From positions 1,488,001 through 1,552,000 of the forward strand of contig NZ_BLIN01000003.1 of assembly GCF_009811555.1 (NCBI RefSeq): a DNA stretch of 64,000 bases. The letters run 5' to 3'. Each line of letters begins with the position of its first letter. Position 1 is the stretch's first letter. The position numbers and the translations under genes were made by a program. The notes beneath the pieces were generated by a model. That model was given only the letters and a program-made list of their open reading frames with translations. It was not told the DNA's origin and made no database searches. Positions 25,033 to 34,512 of this stretch are shown here, in pieces. The DNA comes from Streptomyces caniferus (GTDB lineage Bacteria; Actinomycetota; Actinomycetes; Streptomycetales; Streptomycetaceae).

Positions 25033-26214
25033 TCAGACCAGGAAGTCCCGCGCCAGCCGCTCCGCCGCCCGCTCCAGCAGCGGGCCGGCCTCGGCCATAC
25101 AGCGCGCCGGGTCGGGCTCCAGGTCCGTCAGGGCGTAGGCCCGCCGGATGCCGGCCGCGCCGAGCGCCTCCTGCGGCAGCTGGAGGCGGCCGCAGACCGC
25201 GGCCACGTCCAGGCCCGCCGCCCGGGCCGCGGCGGCGACCCCGGCCGGCGCCTTGCCGTGCAGCGTCTGGGTGTCGAGCGAGCCCTCACCGGTGATGACG
25301 AAGGTGGCCTTCGCCAGCGCCGGGGCGAAGCCCAGGACGTCGAGCATCACGTCGATGCCCGGCCGGAACGTCGCGCCCAGGCCGACCAGCGCGCCGTAGC
25401 CGACCCCGCCCGCGGCGCCCGCGCCGGGCGCCAGGGCACCTTCCGCGGCCCTAGGGCCCACCGCGTGCCCCAGCACCTCGGCGTAGTGCGCCAGTGCGGC
25501 GTCGAGCGTGGCCACGTCCTCCTCGGTCGCGCCCTTCTGCGGGCCGTAGACCGCCGGGGCGCCCTTCGGGCCCGTGAGCGGGTTGTCGACGTCGCTGGCG
25601 AGCACGATCGTGGTCTTCGCGAGCCGGGGGTCCAGCCCCGACAGATCGGCCGTGGCGAGATCGCGCAGCGGGCCGCCGCCGGGGGCGACCGGCTCGCCGT
25701 CCGCGTCCAGGAACCGGGCGCCCAGCGCCGCGAGCATGCCGGCGCCGCCGTCGGTCGTGGCGCTGCCGCCGACGCCGAAGACGATCGAGGTCGCGCCCGC
25801 GTCGAGGGCCGCGAGCAGCAGTTCGCCGGTGCCGTAGGTGGTCGCCGTCAGGGGCGCGAAGACGCCCGCCGGGAGGTGCTGGAGCCCGGAGGCCTCCGCC
25901 ATCTCCACCACCGCCGTGCCTCCCCCGGCCACTGCTGAGGGTGCCCCCTCGCGCAGCGCGAAGGTGGCCGTCACCGGCATACCGGTCGGGCCGGTGACCC
26001 GTGCCTCGTGGCGGGTGAAGCCGGCCGCGAGTGCCGCCGCGACCGTCCCGTCGCCGCCGTCCGCGACCGGGACGGCCGCGACGTCCAGACCGGGGACCAC
26101 GCGCCGGAGACCGGCCGTGACGTGCTCGGCGACCTCGACGGCCGTCAGCGAGCCCTTGAATTTGTCCGCGGCGATCAGCACATGTGCTGTGGGTGTCCTT
26201 GCTGCGTCCGCCAC
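25033..26214 (-). CDS. Glycerate kinase (GlxK/GarK type)
   Basis: 393 residues, full length for glycerate kinase type I. Diagnostic segments: ADKFKGSLTAVEVAEH at the N-terminus, PVADGGDGTV, the GVGGSATTDGG loop near residue 150, and VITGEGSLDTQT near 310. Phosphorylates D-glycerate with ATP, joining glyoxylate/tartronate metabolism to glycolysis. The neighbouring glyoxylate-producing ethylmalonyl-CoA operon may make this useful, but the two are convergent and separated by a terminator. Start: ACG-GTG with AAGGGGAAA upstream; TAAGGT about 45 nt upstream is a possible -10. Confidence 0.93.
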   Translation of the reverse strand: MADAARTPTAHVLIAADKFKGSLTAVEVAEHVTAGLRRVVPGLDVAAVPVADGGDGTVAAALAAGFTRHEARVTGPTGMPVTATFALREGAPSAVAGGGTAVVEMAEASGLQHLPAGVFAPLTATTYGTGELLLAALDAGATSIVFGVGGSATTDGGAGMLAALGARFLDADGEPVAPGGGPLRDLATADLSGLDPRLAKTTIVLASDVDNPLTGPKGAPAVYGPQKGATEEDVATLDAALAHYAEVLGHAVGPRAAEGALAPGAGAAGGVGYGALVGLGATFRPGIDVMLDVLGFAPALAKATFVITGEGSLDTQTLHGKAPAGVAAAARAAGLDVAAVCGRLQLPQEALGAAGIRRAYALTDLEPDPARCMAEAGPLLERAAERLARDFLV

Positions 26215-26373
26215 CGTGTTTCCCCTTGCTTTCGTACGGGCAGTCGCGCCGCTGTGACCTTATCCGGCGAGGGGCCCGGCGAACAGGGCACTCTGATCGG
26301 CGGTGCTGCCGAGCGCCCCCGGGGTGCGCCGCGAAGATCCGCGCGACGGGCACGTCCGCGCAGCCGTTCCGTC

Positions 26374-26379
26374 TAGGCT
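26374..26379 (+). promoter_or_regulatory. -10 box TAGGCT for a leaderless Nudix transcript
   Basis: TAGGCT followed by 6 nt and the GTG start at 26386; no Shine-Dalgarno. Confidence 0.55.
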
Positions 26380-26385
26380 CGCGCC

Positions 26386-26883
26386 GTGACCACCATGGAC
26401 TACGCCACCTACATCGCCGGCCTGCCCCGCGTGCTCGCGGGCGCGGGGATGATCTTCCACGACGCGGAGGGCCGCCTTCTGCTCGTGGAGCCCAATTACC
26501 GCGACACCTGGATCCTGCCCGGCGGCACGGTCGAATCGGACCGCGGCGAGTCGCCCCGCCAGGCCGCCCGGCGCGAGACCGCCGAGGAGATCGGCCTGGA
26601 CGTCGAGCCGGGCCCGCTGCTCGCCGTCGACTGGGTACGCGGCAAGGACCGTCCGCCGCGGGTGTCGTACCTCTACGACGGCGGGGTGCTGGACGCCGCG
26701 CAGTTGTCCGCGATCCGCGTCCAGGAGACGGAGCTGCTGTCCTGGCGCATGGTGCACTGGGACGAGGCCCAGACCCTGGTGAACCGGGAGATGGCGCTGC
26801 GCCTCGGTGCCGCCCTGAAGGCCCTCGCGGAGGGCCGCGGACCGGCGGAACTGGAGGACGGGGTGCCACCGGCCGGGGGCTGA
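26386..26883 (+). CDS. Nudix hydrolase
   Basis: 165 residues. Nudix box: GGTVESDRGESP followed by RRETAEEIGLD, with two extra residues in the loop between GG-x-VE and GES compared with the common spacing. The metal-binding Glu residues (REtaEE) are intact. Nudix proteins hydrolyse nucleoside diphosphates linked to a moiety X; the substrate here is unknown. GTG 26386 sits 6 nt after a TAGGCT -10, suggesting a leaderless message; ATG 26395 in the same frame is an alternative. Confidence 0.87.
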   Translation: MTTMDYATYIAGLPRVLAGAGMIFHDAEGRLLLVEPNYRDTWILPGGTVESDRGESPRQAARRETAEEIGLDVEPGPLLAVDWVRGKDRPPRVSYLYDGGVLDAAQLSAIRVQETELLSWRMVHWDEAQTLVNREMALRLGAALKALAEGRGPAELEDGVPPAGG

Positions 26884-27009
26884 CGGGCGCGGAGCCGGCC
26901 GGGAGGGCCCGGGGCGGCGGAACGGGCCGGGAAGGGCACGGCTGACGGGGCGTCGGAGCGGGCCGGAAAATGGTGTGTGGATCAGGTATTTGGTTGACAA
27001 GCTGAGGGC

Positions 27010-28233
27010 ATGAACCGACCGCATGACCCCGCCCCCGGCGCCTCCCCCGCGCCCCGGGCGACCGACTGGATCGCCACCCCCGTCACCGCGGACCTCCTGC
27101 GCGGCGCGCTCGACCTGGAGCGCACCGAGCACGGTGTGCTGCCGCACCGGCTGCCGGCCCGGGCCCGCGCCCAGTGTGCCGACGGGCAGCTGGCCATGGC
27201 GGAGGCCCAGCCCTCCGGCGTACGGCTGGTGTTCCGTACCCGGGCCGCCGCCATCGAGCTGGACACGCTCCGGACCAAGATGGCCTACCAGGGGGCGCCG
27301 CCCCGCCCCGACGGCGTGTACGACCTGCTCGTCGACGGCAGTCTGGCCGGCCAGGCCTCGGTGACCGGCGGCAACGTCCTGATGGTGGACATGACCACCG
27401 GGACCGCGGAAACCCGGCCCGGCCCGGTCGGCACCGTCCGGTTCACCGGTCTGCCCGACCGGGTGAAGGACGTCGAGATCTGGCTGCCGCACAACGAGAT
27501 CACCCAGCTGGTCGCCCTGCGCACCGACGCTCCCGTCGAGGCCGTGCCGCCGGGGGGCCGCAGGGTGTGGCTGCACCACGGCAGTTCGATCAGCCACGGC
27601 TCCGACGCCGCGAGCCCCACCACGACCTGGCCCGCCCTGGCCGCCTCCCTCGGCGACGCGGAACTGATCAACCTCGGTCTGGGCGGCAGCGCCCTGCTCG
27701 ATCCGTTCACCGCCCGCGCTCTGCGCGACACCCCCGCCGACCTGGTCAGCGTCAAGATCGGCATCAATCTGGTCAACACCGACCTGATGCGGCTGCGCGC
27801 CTTCACCCCAGCTGTCCACGGCTTCCTCGACACCGTCCGCGAGGGACACCCCACCACGCCGCTGCTGGTCGTCTCGCCGATCCACTGCCCCATCCACGAG
27901 GACACCCCCGGGCCCAGCGCCCCGGACTTCAGCAACCTCGGAGCGGGAAAACTGCAGTTCCGGGCCGCGGGGGACCCTGCGGAGCGCGCCGCCGGGAAGC
28001 TGACGCTGGGTGTCATCCGCGAGGAGCTCTCCCGCATCGTGAAGCAGCGGGCGGCCGACGACCCCCACCTGCACTACCTCGACGGCCTCGGCCTCTACGG
28101 CGAGGCGGACTTCGCCGAGCTGCCGCTGCCCGACCAGCTCCACCCGGACGCCGCCACCCACCGCCGCATCGGCGCACGCTTCGCCGAGCTGGCCTTCGGC
28201 ACCGGGGGTGCCTTCGCCGCCCGGCCGGCCTGA
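27010..28233 (+). CDS. SGNH/GDSL family hydrolase with N-terminal beta domain
   Basis: 407 residues. An N-terminal region (about 20-175) rich in beta strands resembles the carbohydrate-esterase accessory jelly-roll. The SGNH hydrolase domain follows with block I HHGSSISHG (Ser nucleophile in GSS rather than GDS), block II LGLGGS (Gly), block III GIN (Asn) and block V DQLHPD (Asp/His). No signal peptide. Likely an esterase or deacetylase acting on an acylated sugar or lipid. ATG 27010 follows GAGGG closely. No operon partner. Confidence 0.85.
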   Translation: MNRPHDPAPGASPAPRATDWIATPVTADLLRGALDLERTEHGVLPHRLPARARAQCADGQLAMAEAQPSGVRLVFRTRAAAIELDTLRTKMAYQGAPPRPDGVYDLLVDGSLAGQASVTGGNVLMVDMTTGTAETRPGPVGTVRFTGLPDRVKDVEIWLPHNEITQLVALRTDAPVEAVPPGGRRVWLHHGSSISHGSDAASPTTTWPALAASLGDAELINLGLGGSALLDPFTARALRDTPADLVSVKIGINLVNTDLMRLRAFTPAVHGFLDTVREGHPTTPLLVVSPIHCPIHEDTPGPSAPDFSNLGAGKLQFRAAGDPAERAAGKLTLGVIREELSRIVKQRAADDPHLHYLDGLGLYGEADFAELPLPDQLHPDAATHRRIGARFAELAFGTGGAFAARPA

Positions 28234-28482
28234 GCGAGCCGGCCGACGGCGGTGAGGAGGCCGAGCTGGTCGGATCCGCGCCGGTCAGGCGGGGGATGAC
28301 GGCCCGGACCTCCGCGGCCGGGCGACGGAGGCGGGCCGCGGGGTGGGCGCAGCCGTCGGGACGAAGAGGCTCAACCGGTGGGTCGTGGGGTGGGTCAACC
28401 GCCCGCAGAGCGTGTCCAGTCGGACCGCCGGCCAGTCGCGTCGCCCCCCCCGCTCCCTGATCCACCATGATCCGAACGACAC

Positions 28483-28495
28483 CCCCTAGGCTGGC
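28483..28495 (+). promoter_or_regulatory. -10 TAGGCT region and solitary copy of the MITE terminal sequence
   Basis: TAGGCT (28487-28492) lies 6 nt before ATG 28499, consistent with a leaderless message. The 13 bases GACACCCCCTAGG (28483-28495 minus the last two, i.e. through the GG at 28490) overlap it and match the end of the repeat element at 63194-63363. No partner arm is found in the preceding 260 nt, which otherwise hold nothing recognisable. Confidence 0.4.
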
Positions 28496-28498
28496 CGG

Positions 28499-29308
28499 AT
28501 GGACGCCATCGCCGCAAAAGTCGCTCAGGTACCGGGAGTTGTCGGGGTGATGCTCGGCGGAAGCCGGGCACGGGGCACCCATCGGCCGGACTCCGACTGG
28601 GACCTCGGGGTCTACTACCGGGGCGCGCCGGATCTGGCGGCCCTGGAGGAGCTGGCCGCGGAGGTGACGGGCGGCCCCGTCGAGGTGTACGGGCCGGGCG
28701 CCTGGGGCGCATGGGTCAACGGCGGGGCCTGGCTCGTCCTGCCCGACGGCAGCGCTGTGGACTGGATCCTGCGGGACGTCGACCGGGTGCGGCAGGTGTG
28801 GGACGAGTGCCGCGAGGGCCGCTTCGAGATCGGCGTACAGGCCGGGCACCCGCACGGCTTCTGGTCCCCCGCCTACCCGGGCGAGGCGGCGCTGGGCCGG
28901 GTGCTCGCCGACACCGACGGGGAGCTGGCCCGCCTCCGGCAGGAGACCCGTACCTATCCCGAGGCCCTGCGCAAGGCGCTGACCGGCAACGCGGTCTGGG
29001 ACGCGGGGTTCTCGGTGGCGATGGCGGGCAAGTCGTACCAGGCGCTGGACGTGCTGCATGCGGCCCTGTGTCTGTCCCGCGCCGTCGGCGACCTCGTCCA
29101 GGCGCTGCACGCCCATCACCGCGTCTGGTGTCTCAACGAGAAGGGCGCGCTGGCGGCGGCCTCGGCGATGCCGGAGACACCGCGCGGCTTCGGTGCCCGT
29201 GCCACCACTCTGCTCGGCGGCATCGGGCGCGGGGAAGCGGAGTTGAAGCATGCGCTGGAGACGGCTACGGAGCTGGTCGACGAGGTGCGTGAGGTGGTCG
29301 GGGGCTGA
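28499..29308 (+). CDS. Nucleotidyltransferase-fold protein (Pol beta superfamily)
   Basis: 269 residues. The nucleotidyltransferase motif GGSRARGTHRPDSDWDLG (GS-x-A-x-G...DxD) is near residue 20, and a third acidic residue candidate is the Asp in GSAVDWILRD near 87. The C-terminal half is helical, like the kanamycin-nucleotidyltransferase-type or DUF4111-like group. Could transfer a nucleotide to a small molecule or protein; target unknown. No ribosome binding site; TAGGCT 6 nt before ATG suggests leaderless translation. Its 3' end lies 12 nt from the convergent ogt stop. Confidence 0.8.
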   Translation: MDAIAAKVAQVPGVVGVMLGGSRARGTHRPDSDWDLGVYYRGAPDLAALEELAAEVTGGPVEVYGPGAWGAWVNGGAWLVLPDGSAVDWILRDVDRVRQVWDECREGRFEIGVQAGHPHGFWSPAYPGEAALGRVLADTDGELARLRQETRTYPEALRKALTGNAVWDAGFSVAMAGKSYQALDVLHAALCLSRAVGDLVQALHAHHRVWCLNEKGALAAASAMPETPRGFGARATTLLGGIGRGEAELKHALETATELVDEVREVVGG

Positions 29309-29320
29309 GGCGCGGGCCCG

Positions 29321-29866
29321 TCACCCGCACTCCTCCGCCGGGAACAGGGCCTCCTCCGTCCGCTCGAAGGCGAGCAGCCGGCGCTTGCGGTCGAGCCCGC
29401 CGCCGTAGCCGGTGAGGCTGCCGTTGGCGCCGACGACGCGATGGCAGGGGACGATGATGCCGACCGGGTTGCGCCCGTTGGCCAGACCGACCGCGCGGGC
29501 CGCCGTCGGGACGCCGAGCCGTGCGGCGAGTTGCCCGTACGTGAGGGTCTCGCCGTACGGGATGGTGCACAGCGCCGCCCAGACGCGGCGCTGGAAGGGC
29601 GTGCCGCGCAGGGCGAGCGGCAGGTCGAAGGTGGTCGACTCACCGCGGAAGTAGGCCCGGAGCTGGGCGATGGCCGCGGCGAACGGCGGCTCGCCGGGGC
29701 CCGCGGGATCGCCGAAGGTCTCCTGGGGCGGGCGGTGGCGCTGGTCGGTCATGTAGAGGCCGGTGAGGGACTCGCCGGCGGCGACCAGGGTGAGCGGGCC
29801 CACCGGGGTGCCGTCCAGGACGGTGTGGGTGCGGGGCGCGTCGGGCGCGGGTGCGTGAACGGTCAT
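29321..29866 (-). CDS. ogt: Methylated-DNA--protein-cysteine methyltransferase
   Basis: 181 residues, single-domain Ogt/MGMT. The alkyl-acceptor motif IVPCHRVV and preceding [18 protein letters not shown] segment (here [14 protein letters not shown]) with the helix-turn-helix are all present. Removes methyl groups from O6-methylguanine by suicide transfer to the Cys. The frame is open further upstream, but ATG 29866 follows the stop of the ada-alkA gene by 10 nt and begins the family's homology. Forms a repair pair with that gene. Confidence 0.94.
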   Translation of the reverse strand: MTVHAPAPDAPRTHTVLDGTPVGPLTLVAAGESLTGLYMTDQRHRPPQETFGDPAGPGEPPFAAAIAQLRAYFRGESTTFDLPLALRGTPFQRRVWAALCTIPYGETLTYGQLAARLGVPTAARAVGLANGRNPVGIIVPCHRVVGANGSLTGYGGGLDRKRRLLAFERTEEALFPAEECG

Positions 29867-29876
29867 GGCTGTGGGC

Positions 29877-31349
29877 TCAGTTCGTCGGGAGGTGGTTGAT
29901 GGGGTGGTCGTCGGTCGCCCAGAGGTACTGGACGGCGTAGGCGCGCCAGGGGCGCCAGAGCGCGGAGTGCCGGGTGAGGGCCGCCGGGGTGTGCGGCAGG
30001 CCGAGCCCGGCGGCCGCACGGCGCAGCCCGAGGTCGGTCGGGGTGAAGGCGTCCGGGTCGCCGAGGGCGCGCATGGCGATGCATTCGACGGTCCAGGGGC
30101 CGATGCCCGGCAGTGCCGCGAGACGGTCGCGGGCCTCGTCCCGGTCGCTGCCGACGCCCAGTTGCAGCGCGCCCGAGCCGAGTGCGGCGATCACGCCGGT
30201 GAGGGTGGCCCGGCGGGTGCGGGGCATCGCCAGCGACTCCGGGTCCAGCCCGGCGAGCGCGGCGGCGGACGGGAAGAGGTGGCTGAGGCCGCCGCCCGGA
30301 TCGTCGACCCGTTCGCCGTGCGCCCGGACCAGCCGTCCGGCGTGGGTGCGGGCCGCCGCGGTGGACACCTGCTGGCCCAGGACGGCGCGGACCGCGAATT
30401 CCTCGGCGTCGACCGTACGCGGGACCCGTCGTCCCGGTGCCTTGTCGACGAGGGGTGCCAGCAGCGGGTCCTCGTGGAGCAGGCCGTCGACGGCCTCCGG
30501 GTCCGCGTCGAGGTCGAGCATCCGGCGGCAGCGGGCGATGGCTCCGGCCAGGTCGCGCAGATCGGTGAGGGAGAGACGGCAGTCGATGTGGTCGGGGCGC
30601 GGTGCGAGGGCGACGATGCCGTGCCCGTAGGGGAGGCTCAGGGTCCGGCGGTAGGCGCCGTCCCGCCACTCCTCGACCCCGGGGACCGCGGTGGCGGCGA
30701 GGTGCCCGAAGAGGTTGTCGGGGTTGAGCGGCTGCCGGAAGGGGAGCCGCAGCGCCAGCGAGCCGGGCACCGCCGCACGGGGCCCCGGCCTGGCGCGCTG
30801 CCGCAGCTCCGTCGGGGACAGCGCGAAGACTTCCCGCACCGTCTCGTTGAAGCTGCGGATGCTGGCGAAACCGGCGGCGAAGGCGATCTCGGCCATCGGC
30901 AGCGCGGTGGTCTCCACCAGGAGCCTCGCGGTCTGGGCGCGCTGGGCACGGGCCAGGGCGAGCGGCCCCGCCCCCAGCTCCGCCAGCAGCTGGCGCTCGA
31001 TCTGCCGGGGGCTGTAGCCGAGCCGGGCCGCGAGTCCGGGGACGCCCTCACGGTCGACGATGCCATCGGCGATCAGCCGCATGGCGCGGGCGACGAGGTC
31101 GGCCCGCTCGTTCCACTCCGGGGAGCCCGGGCTGGCGTCCGGGCGGCACCGCTTGCAGGCCCGGAACCCGGCCTGCTGGGCGGCGGCCGCGCTCGGGTAG
31201 AAACGCATGTTCTCCGGCTTGGGCGGCACCACGGGGCAGCTGGGACGGCAGTAGATACGCGTGGTGAGCACGGCCGTGTAGAACCAGCCGTCGAAGCGGG
31301 CATCCTTGGACTGCACGGCGCGCAGACAACGCTCGGTGTCGGTGTGCAT
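29877..31349 (-). CDS. Ada-AlkA fusion: alkylation-response regulator and 3-methyladenine DNA glycosylase
   Basis: 490 residues. N-terminal Ada zinc domain (about 1-75) with the Cys cluster YCRPSCP and ACKRC; the first of these Cys is the methyl-phosphotriester acceptor in Ada. An AraC-type HTH follows (about 80-180, [31 protein letters not shown]), then AlkA N-terminal domain and HhH-GPD glycosylase (about 200-490) with the helix-hairpin-helix [15 protein letters not shown] and catalytic Asp in [12 protein letters not shown]. This is the AdaA-AlkA architecture of actinobacteria; ogt just downstream supplies the missing O6 activity. ATG 31349. No clear Ada box was recognised. Confidence 0.93.
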   Translation of the reverse strand: MHTDTERCLRAVQSKDARFDGWFYTAVLTTRIYCRPSCPVVPPKPENMRFYPSAAAAQQAGFRACKRCRPDASPGSPEWNERADLVARAMRLIADGIVDREGVPGLAARLGYSPRQIERQLLAELGAGPLALARAQRAQTARLLVETTALPMAEIAFAAGFASIRSFNETVREVFALSPTELRQRARPGPRAAVPGSLALRLPFRQPLNPDNLFGHLAATAVPGVEEWRDGAYRRTLSLPYGHGIVALAPRPDHIDCRLSLTDLRDLAGAIARCRRMLDLDADPEAVDGLLHEDPLLAPLVDKAPGRRVPRTVDAEEFAVRAVLGQQVSTAAARTHAGRLVRAHGERVDDPGGGLSHLFPSAAALAGLDPESLAMPRTRRATLTGVIAALGSGALQLGVGSDRDEARDRLAALPGIGPWTVECIAMRALGDPDAFTPTDLGLRRAAAGLGLPHTPAALTRHSALWRPWRAYAVQYLWATDDHPINHLPTN

Positions 31350-31454
31350 GACCTCAGGATTGCTCAGTCGAGGGCATCCGGCTGGCGAGAATCCGACATC
31401 AACGTCGGGCCACCAGGGGCGGGGGCGGGTCACCGGAACCGGTACGGGGTGCCG

Positions 31455-31483
31455 GGGGCGGCGCGGGTCACCCGGGCCGCCCC
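31455..31483 (-). terminator. Terminator of the pip-macrodomain transcript
   Basis: 8-bp stem GGGGCGGC/GCCGCCCC (31455-31462, 31476-31483) with an inner GGGT/ACCC pairing, 7 nt past the stop at 31491. Confidence 0.6.
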
Positions 31484-31490
31484 TGCGCGG

Positions 31491-32450
31491 TCACTTCCCG
31501 GCGAACCGGTCGAGCGCGCCGATCACCTCGTCCCGCATCCGCTCGCTCCCCTTGTGCCCCGCGTCGGGGATGATCGTCAGACGGGCGTCGGGCCAGGCGC
31601 GGGCCAGCTCCCAGGCGGTGTGCGGCGGTCCTCCCATGTCCTGGCGGCCCTGGACGAGCGCCCCCGGGATGCCCGCCAGCCGCCCGGCGTCCCGCAGCAG
31701 GGCGCCCTCTTCCAGCCATGCGCCGTGCGAGAAGTAGTGCGAGCAGATCCGGACCAGGGCCATCCGGGCCTTCGAGGGCCGGTCCCCGTAGGGGTGGGCG
31801 GCGCCGTACGGCTCCAGGGAGAGCACCGTGTCCTCCCAGGCGCACCAGTCGGCGGTGGCCCGCTCGCGCACCGCGGGGTCCGGGTCCGCCATCAGGCGTG
31901 CGTACGCCCCGACGACGTCGCCGTCCCGGCCCACCCCCGGGGCGCCGGCGAGGAAGCGGTCCCAGGCCTCCGGGAAGAACCGGCCGACGCCCCGGTAGAG
32001 CCAGTCGATCTCCGAACGCCGGGTCGTGGTGACACAGGGGATGACGATCTCCGACACCCGTTCCGGATGCCGCTCCGCATACGCCAGGATCAGCGTCGAG
32101 CCCCACGATCCGCCGAACAGCAGCCAGCGGTCGATGCCCAGGTGCTCCCGCAACTGCTCCATGTCGGCGAGCAGATGGCCGGTGGTGTTGTGCCGCATCT
32201 CGGTGGCCGGGTCACTGGCGTGCGGGGTGCTGCGTCCACAGCCGCGCTGGTCGAAGAGGACCACCCGATAGCGGTCCGGGTCGAAGTATTGGCGGGTGCC
32301 CGTGCGGCATCCCGACCCCGGCCCGCCGTGGACGACCAGTGCGGGCTTTCCTTCCGGATTGCCGCAGACCTCCCAGTGGACGAGGTTGCCGTCGCCGACG
32401 TCCAGCAGGCCGGTGTCGTGCGGATCGATCGGGGGGTACGGCTGCCTCAT
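31491..32450 (-). CDS. pip: Proline iminopeptidase
   Basis: 319 residues, alpha/beta-hydrolase of family S33. HGGPGSGC oxyanion motif near residue 41, nucleophile GGSWGSTL near 110, the family segment DQRGCGRS, and the His in PDAGH near 297. Releases N-terminal proline from peptides. ATG 32450 overlaps the TGA of the macrodomain gene by 4 nt (ATGA), so it is translationally coupled to it. Cytoplasmic. Confidence 0.93.
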   Translation of the reverse strand: MRQPYPPIDPHDTGLLDVGDGNLVHWEVCGNPEGKPALVVHGGPGSGCRTGTRQYFDPDRYRVVLFDQRGCGRSTPHASDPATEMRHNTTGHLLADMEQLREHLGIDRWLLFGGSWGSTLILAYAERHPERVSEIVIPCVTTTRRSEIDWLYRGVGRFFPEAWDRFLAGAPGVGRDGDVVGAYARLMADPDPAVRERATADWCAWEDTVLSLEPYGAAHPYGDRPSKARMALVRICSHYFSHGAWLEEGALLRDAGRLAGIPGALVQGRQDMGGPPHTAWELARAWPDARLTIIPDAGHKGSERMRDEVIGALDRFAGK

Positions 32451-32959
32451 CGCACCTGCTCGGCGAACGCCTCGTACGCGGGCGCGTCGAAGAGGACGAA
32501 GCGCACCTCTTCCACGGCCGTTTCGGCGTCGCGGACCGTCTCGACGGCGATGCGGGCGGCGTCGTCCAGGGGCCAGCGGTAGACGCCGGTGGAGATGGCC
32601 GGGAAGGCGAGCGTCCCGGCGCCCAGTTCGTCGGCGATCCGCAGCGATTCGCGGTAGCAGGAGGCCAGCAGGTCGCTGCGGTCCTCGCTGTCGGAGTGGA
32701 CCGGGCCGACGGTGTGGATGACCCAGCGGGCCGGCAGCCGGCCCGCTGTGGTGGCGACGGCCCGGCCGGTGGGCAGACCGCGGCCGTAGTGCCCGGCGCG
32801 CAGGGCGCGGCACTCGGCGAGGATCTCCGGGCCGCCGCGCCGGTGGATCGCGCCGTCCACTCCCCCGCCTCCCAGCAGCGAGGAGTTGGCCGCGTTGACC
32901 ACGGCGTCCACGGCTTGTTCGGTGATGTCGCCCTGGATGAGGGTGAGGGTGGGGCTCAT
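32447..32959 (-). CDS. Macrodomain protein (O-acetyl-ADP-ribose deacetylase/YmdB-like)
   Basis: 170 residues, a single macrodomain. Motifs: GDITEQAVDAVVNAANSSLLGGGGVDGAIH (quoted here in parts: VVNAAN, LLGGGGVDGAIH), and the phosphate loop FPAISTGVYRWP. These are the YmdB/MacroD-class residues for ADP-ribose binding and deacetylation of O-acetyl-ADP-ribose or removal of mono-ADP-ribose. ATG 32959; TAGGCT lies 8 nt upstream, so the message is almost leaderless. A sirtuin gene, whose reaction makes O-acetyl-ADP-ribose, lies 5 kb away but is not in the same operon. Confidence 0.92.
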   Translation of the reverse strand: MSPTLTLIQGDITEQAVDAVVNAANSSLLGGGGVDGAIHRRGGPEILAECRALRAGHYGRGLPTGRAVATTAGRLPARWVIHTVGPVHSDSEDRSDLLASCYRESLRIADELGAGTLAFPAISTGVYRWPLDDAARIAVETVRDAETAVEEVRFVLFDAPAYEAFAEQVR

Positions 32960-32967
32960 GGTGTCCG

Positions 32968-32973
32968 AGCCTA
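32968..32973 (-). promoter_or_regulatory. -10 box TAGGCT of the macrodomain-pip operon
   Basis: TAGGCT on the minus strand, 8 nt before the ATG at 32959; no Shine-Dalgarno visible. Confidence 0.5.
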
Positions 32974-33050
32974 CGGAGGGTCGTACGGCGCGGCCACTCG
33001 ATTCGGCGGCTGGTCGGCCCCGGGGTCGGCGGCGGAGCGGTCGCTCGCCG

Positions 33051-34463
33051 TCAGCGGCGGGCGGCGCGCAGCCTGCGCCAGACGGCCCTGGCGGCGTAGT
33101 GACCTGACATGCCGTGGACACCGGGGCCGGGCGGGGTGGCCTGGGAGCAGAGGAAGACGGCGGGGTGGGCGGTCTCGTAGGGGACGCGGGCGAGCTTGGG
33201 GCGGATGAGGAGCCGCAGGCCGGCCGCGGAGCCGGTGGCGGTGTCGCCGCCGACGTAATTGGCGTTGCGGGCGGCGAGTTGGGGCGGGCCCGCGACCGCA
33301 CGGGCCAGGACCAGGTCGCGGAAGCCGGGGGCGAAGCGCTCGATCTGCCACTCGACGACGTCCGTGGCGTCGCCCTCCCAGCCATGGGGGACATGGCCGT
33401 ACGCCCAGAAGGTGTGCTTGCCCTCGGGGGCGCGGGTGGCGTCGATCAGGCTGGGCTGAGCGGTGATCAGGAAGGGGACGGAGGGCGCCCGGCCCTCGGT
33501 GGCGGCGTTCAGCGCGGCGGAGATCTCGCCGCTGGTGGGGCCGATGTGGACGGTGCCGGCGCGGCGGGCCTCCCCGGCCGTCCACGGCACCGGGCCGGAC
33601 AGGGCGTAGTCGACCTTGAAGACGCTGGGGCCGTACTTCACGTCGCGGTAGGCGTTGCCCAGGCCCGCGATCCGGGCGAGCGCGGTCGGTGAGGTGTCGA
33701 AGACATAGGCGCGGGCCGGCGGCAGGTCGTCCAGGCGTTTGACCTCGAAGTCGGTGTGCACCACGCCACCGTGGGCGCGCAGCAGACCGGCGAGCGCGTC
33801 GGAGATGGCCTGGGAGCCGCCGCGCGCCACCGGCCAGCCCTTGGCGTGTGCGGCGAGCGCGAACATCAGGGCCATGCCGGAGGTTCCGAAGCCGCCGAGC
33901 GGGGCGTTGGCGTGCGCCGCGAGCCCGGCCATCAGGGCGCGGGCCTTCTCGTCCTGGAAGCGGCGGTTGAGGAGGGTGACCGGCTGCGCCGCGACCAGGC
34001 CGAAGCGGGCGTAGGTCAGCGGGTCCTGCGGCAGGCCGAGCCACTGTGTCCGCAGGAAGTCATGGGCCATCGCCTCCCACTTGCCGGTGAAGGGCTCGAC
34101 GAGCCTGCGGTAGGTGCCGGCGTCGCGCGGTCCGAAGGACATGGCGGTCTCGCCGACGGAGTGGCCGAGCACGGCGGCCGTGCCGTCCGGGAAGGGGTGC
34201 GCCATGGGGAGGTCGGCATGGAGCCATTCGAGGCCGTAGCGGTCCAGCGGCATGGTGCGGAAGGCGGGCGAGCCGATGCCGGTGGGGTGCACCGCCGAGC
34301 AGGGGTCGTGGCGGAAACCGGGGAGCGTCAGCTCCTCGGTGCGGGCGCCGCCGCCGATGGTGTCGCGGGCTTCGAAGACCTCCACGGACATGCCGCGGCG
34401 GGCGAGTTCGACCGCCGCCGTCAGGCCGTTGGGCCCCGCCCCGATCACCACGGCATCGAGCAT
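33051..34463 (-). CDS. CrtI/PhytoeneDH-like FAD-dependent oxidoreductase
   Basis: 470 residues. N-terminal dinucleotide-binding motif [19 protein letters not shown], then [14 protein letters not shown] typical of the phytoene desaturase/amine-oxidase superfamily, and the C-terminal [12 protein letters not shown] segment that closes FAD proteins of this group. Soluble. Similar genes are common in actinomycetes (NAD(P)/FAD-dependent oxidoreductase, RetSat/PYROXD2-like); no carotenoid genes are adjacent, so the substrate is unknown. ATG 34463 is used; GTG 34472, three codons earlier, has a better placed GGGGAG and may be the real start. 49 nt downstream of the inositol-phosphatase gene on the same strand. 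Confidence 0.85.
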   Translation of the reverse strand: MLDAVVIGAGPNGLTAAVELARRGMSVEVFEARDTIGGGARTEELTLPGFRHDPCSAVHPTGIGSPAFRTMPLDRYGLEWLHADLPMAHPFPDGTAAVLGHSVGETAMSFGPRDAGTYRRLVEPFTGKWEAMAHDFLRTQWLGLPQDPLTYARFGLVAAQPVTLLNRRFQDEKARALMAGLAAHANAPLGGFGTSGMALMFALAAHAKGWPVARGGSQAISDALAGLLRAHGGVVHTDFEVKRLDDLPPARAYVFDTSPTALARIAGLGNAYRDVKYGPSVFKVDYALSGPVPWTAGEARRAGTVHIGPTSGEISAALNAATEGRAPSVPFLITAQPSLIDATRAPEGKHTFWAYGHVPHGWEGDATDVVEWQIERFAPGFRDLVLARAVAGPPQLAARNANYVGGDTATGSAAGLRLLIRPKLARVPYETAHPAVFLCSQATPPGPGVHGMSGHYAARAVWRRLRAARR

Positions 34464-34512
34464 CCTCGGCACCTGCGCCACTCCCCTCAAGTCCGACCCT
34501 CGTCGGTGAGGA

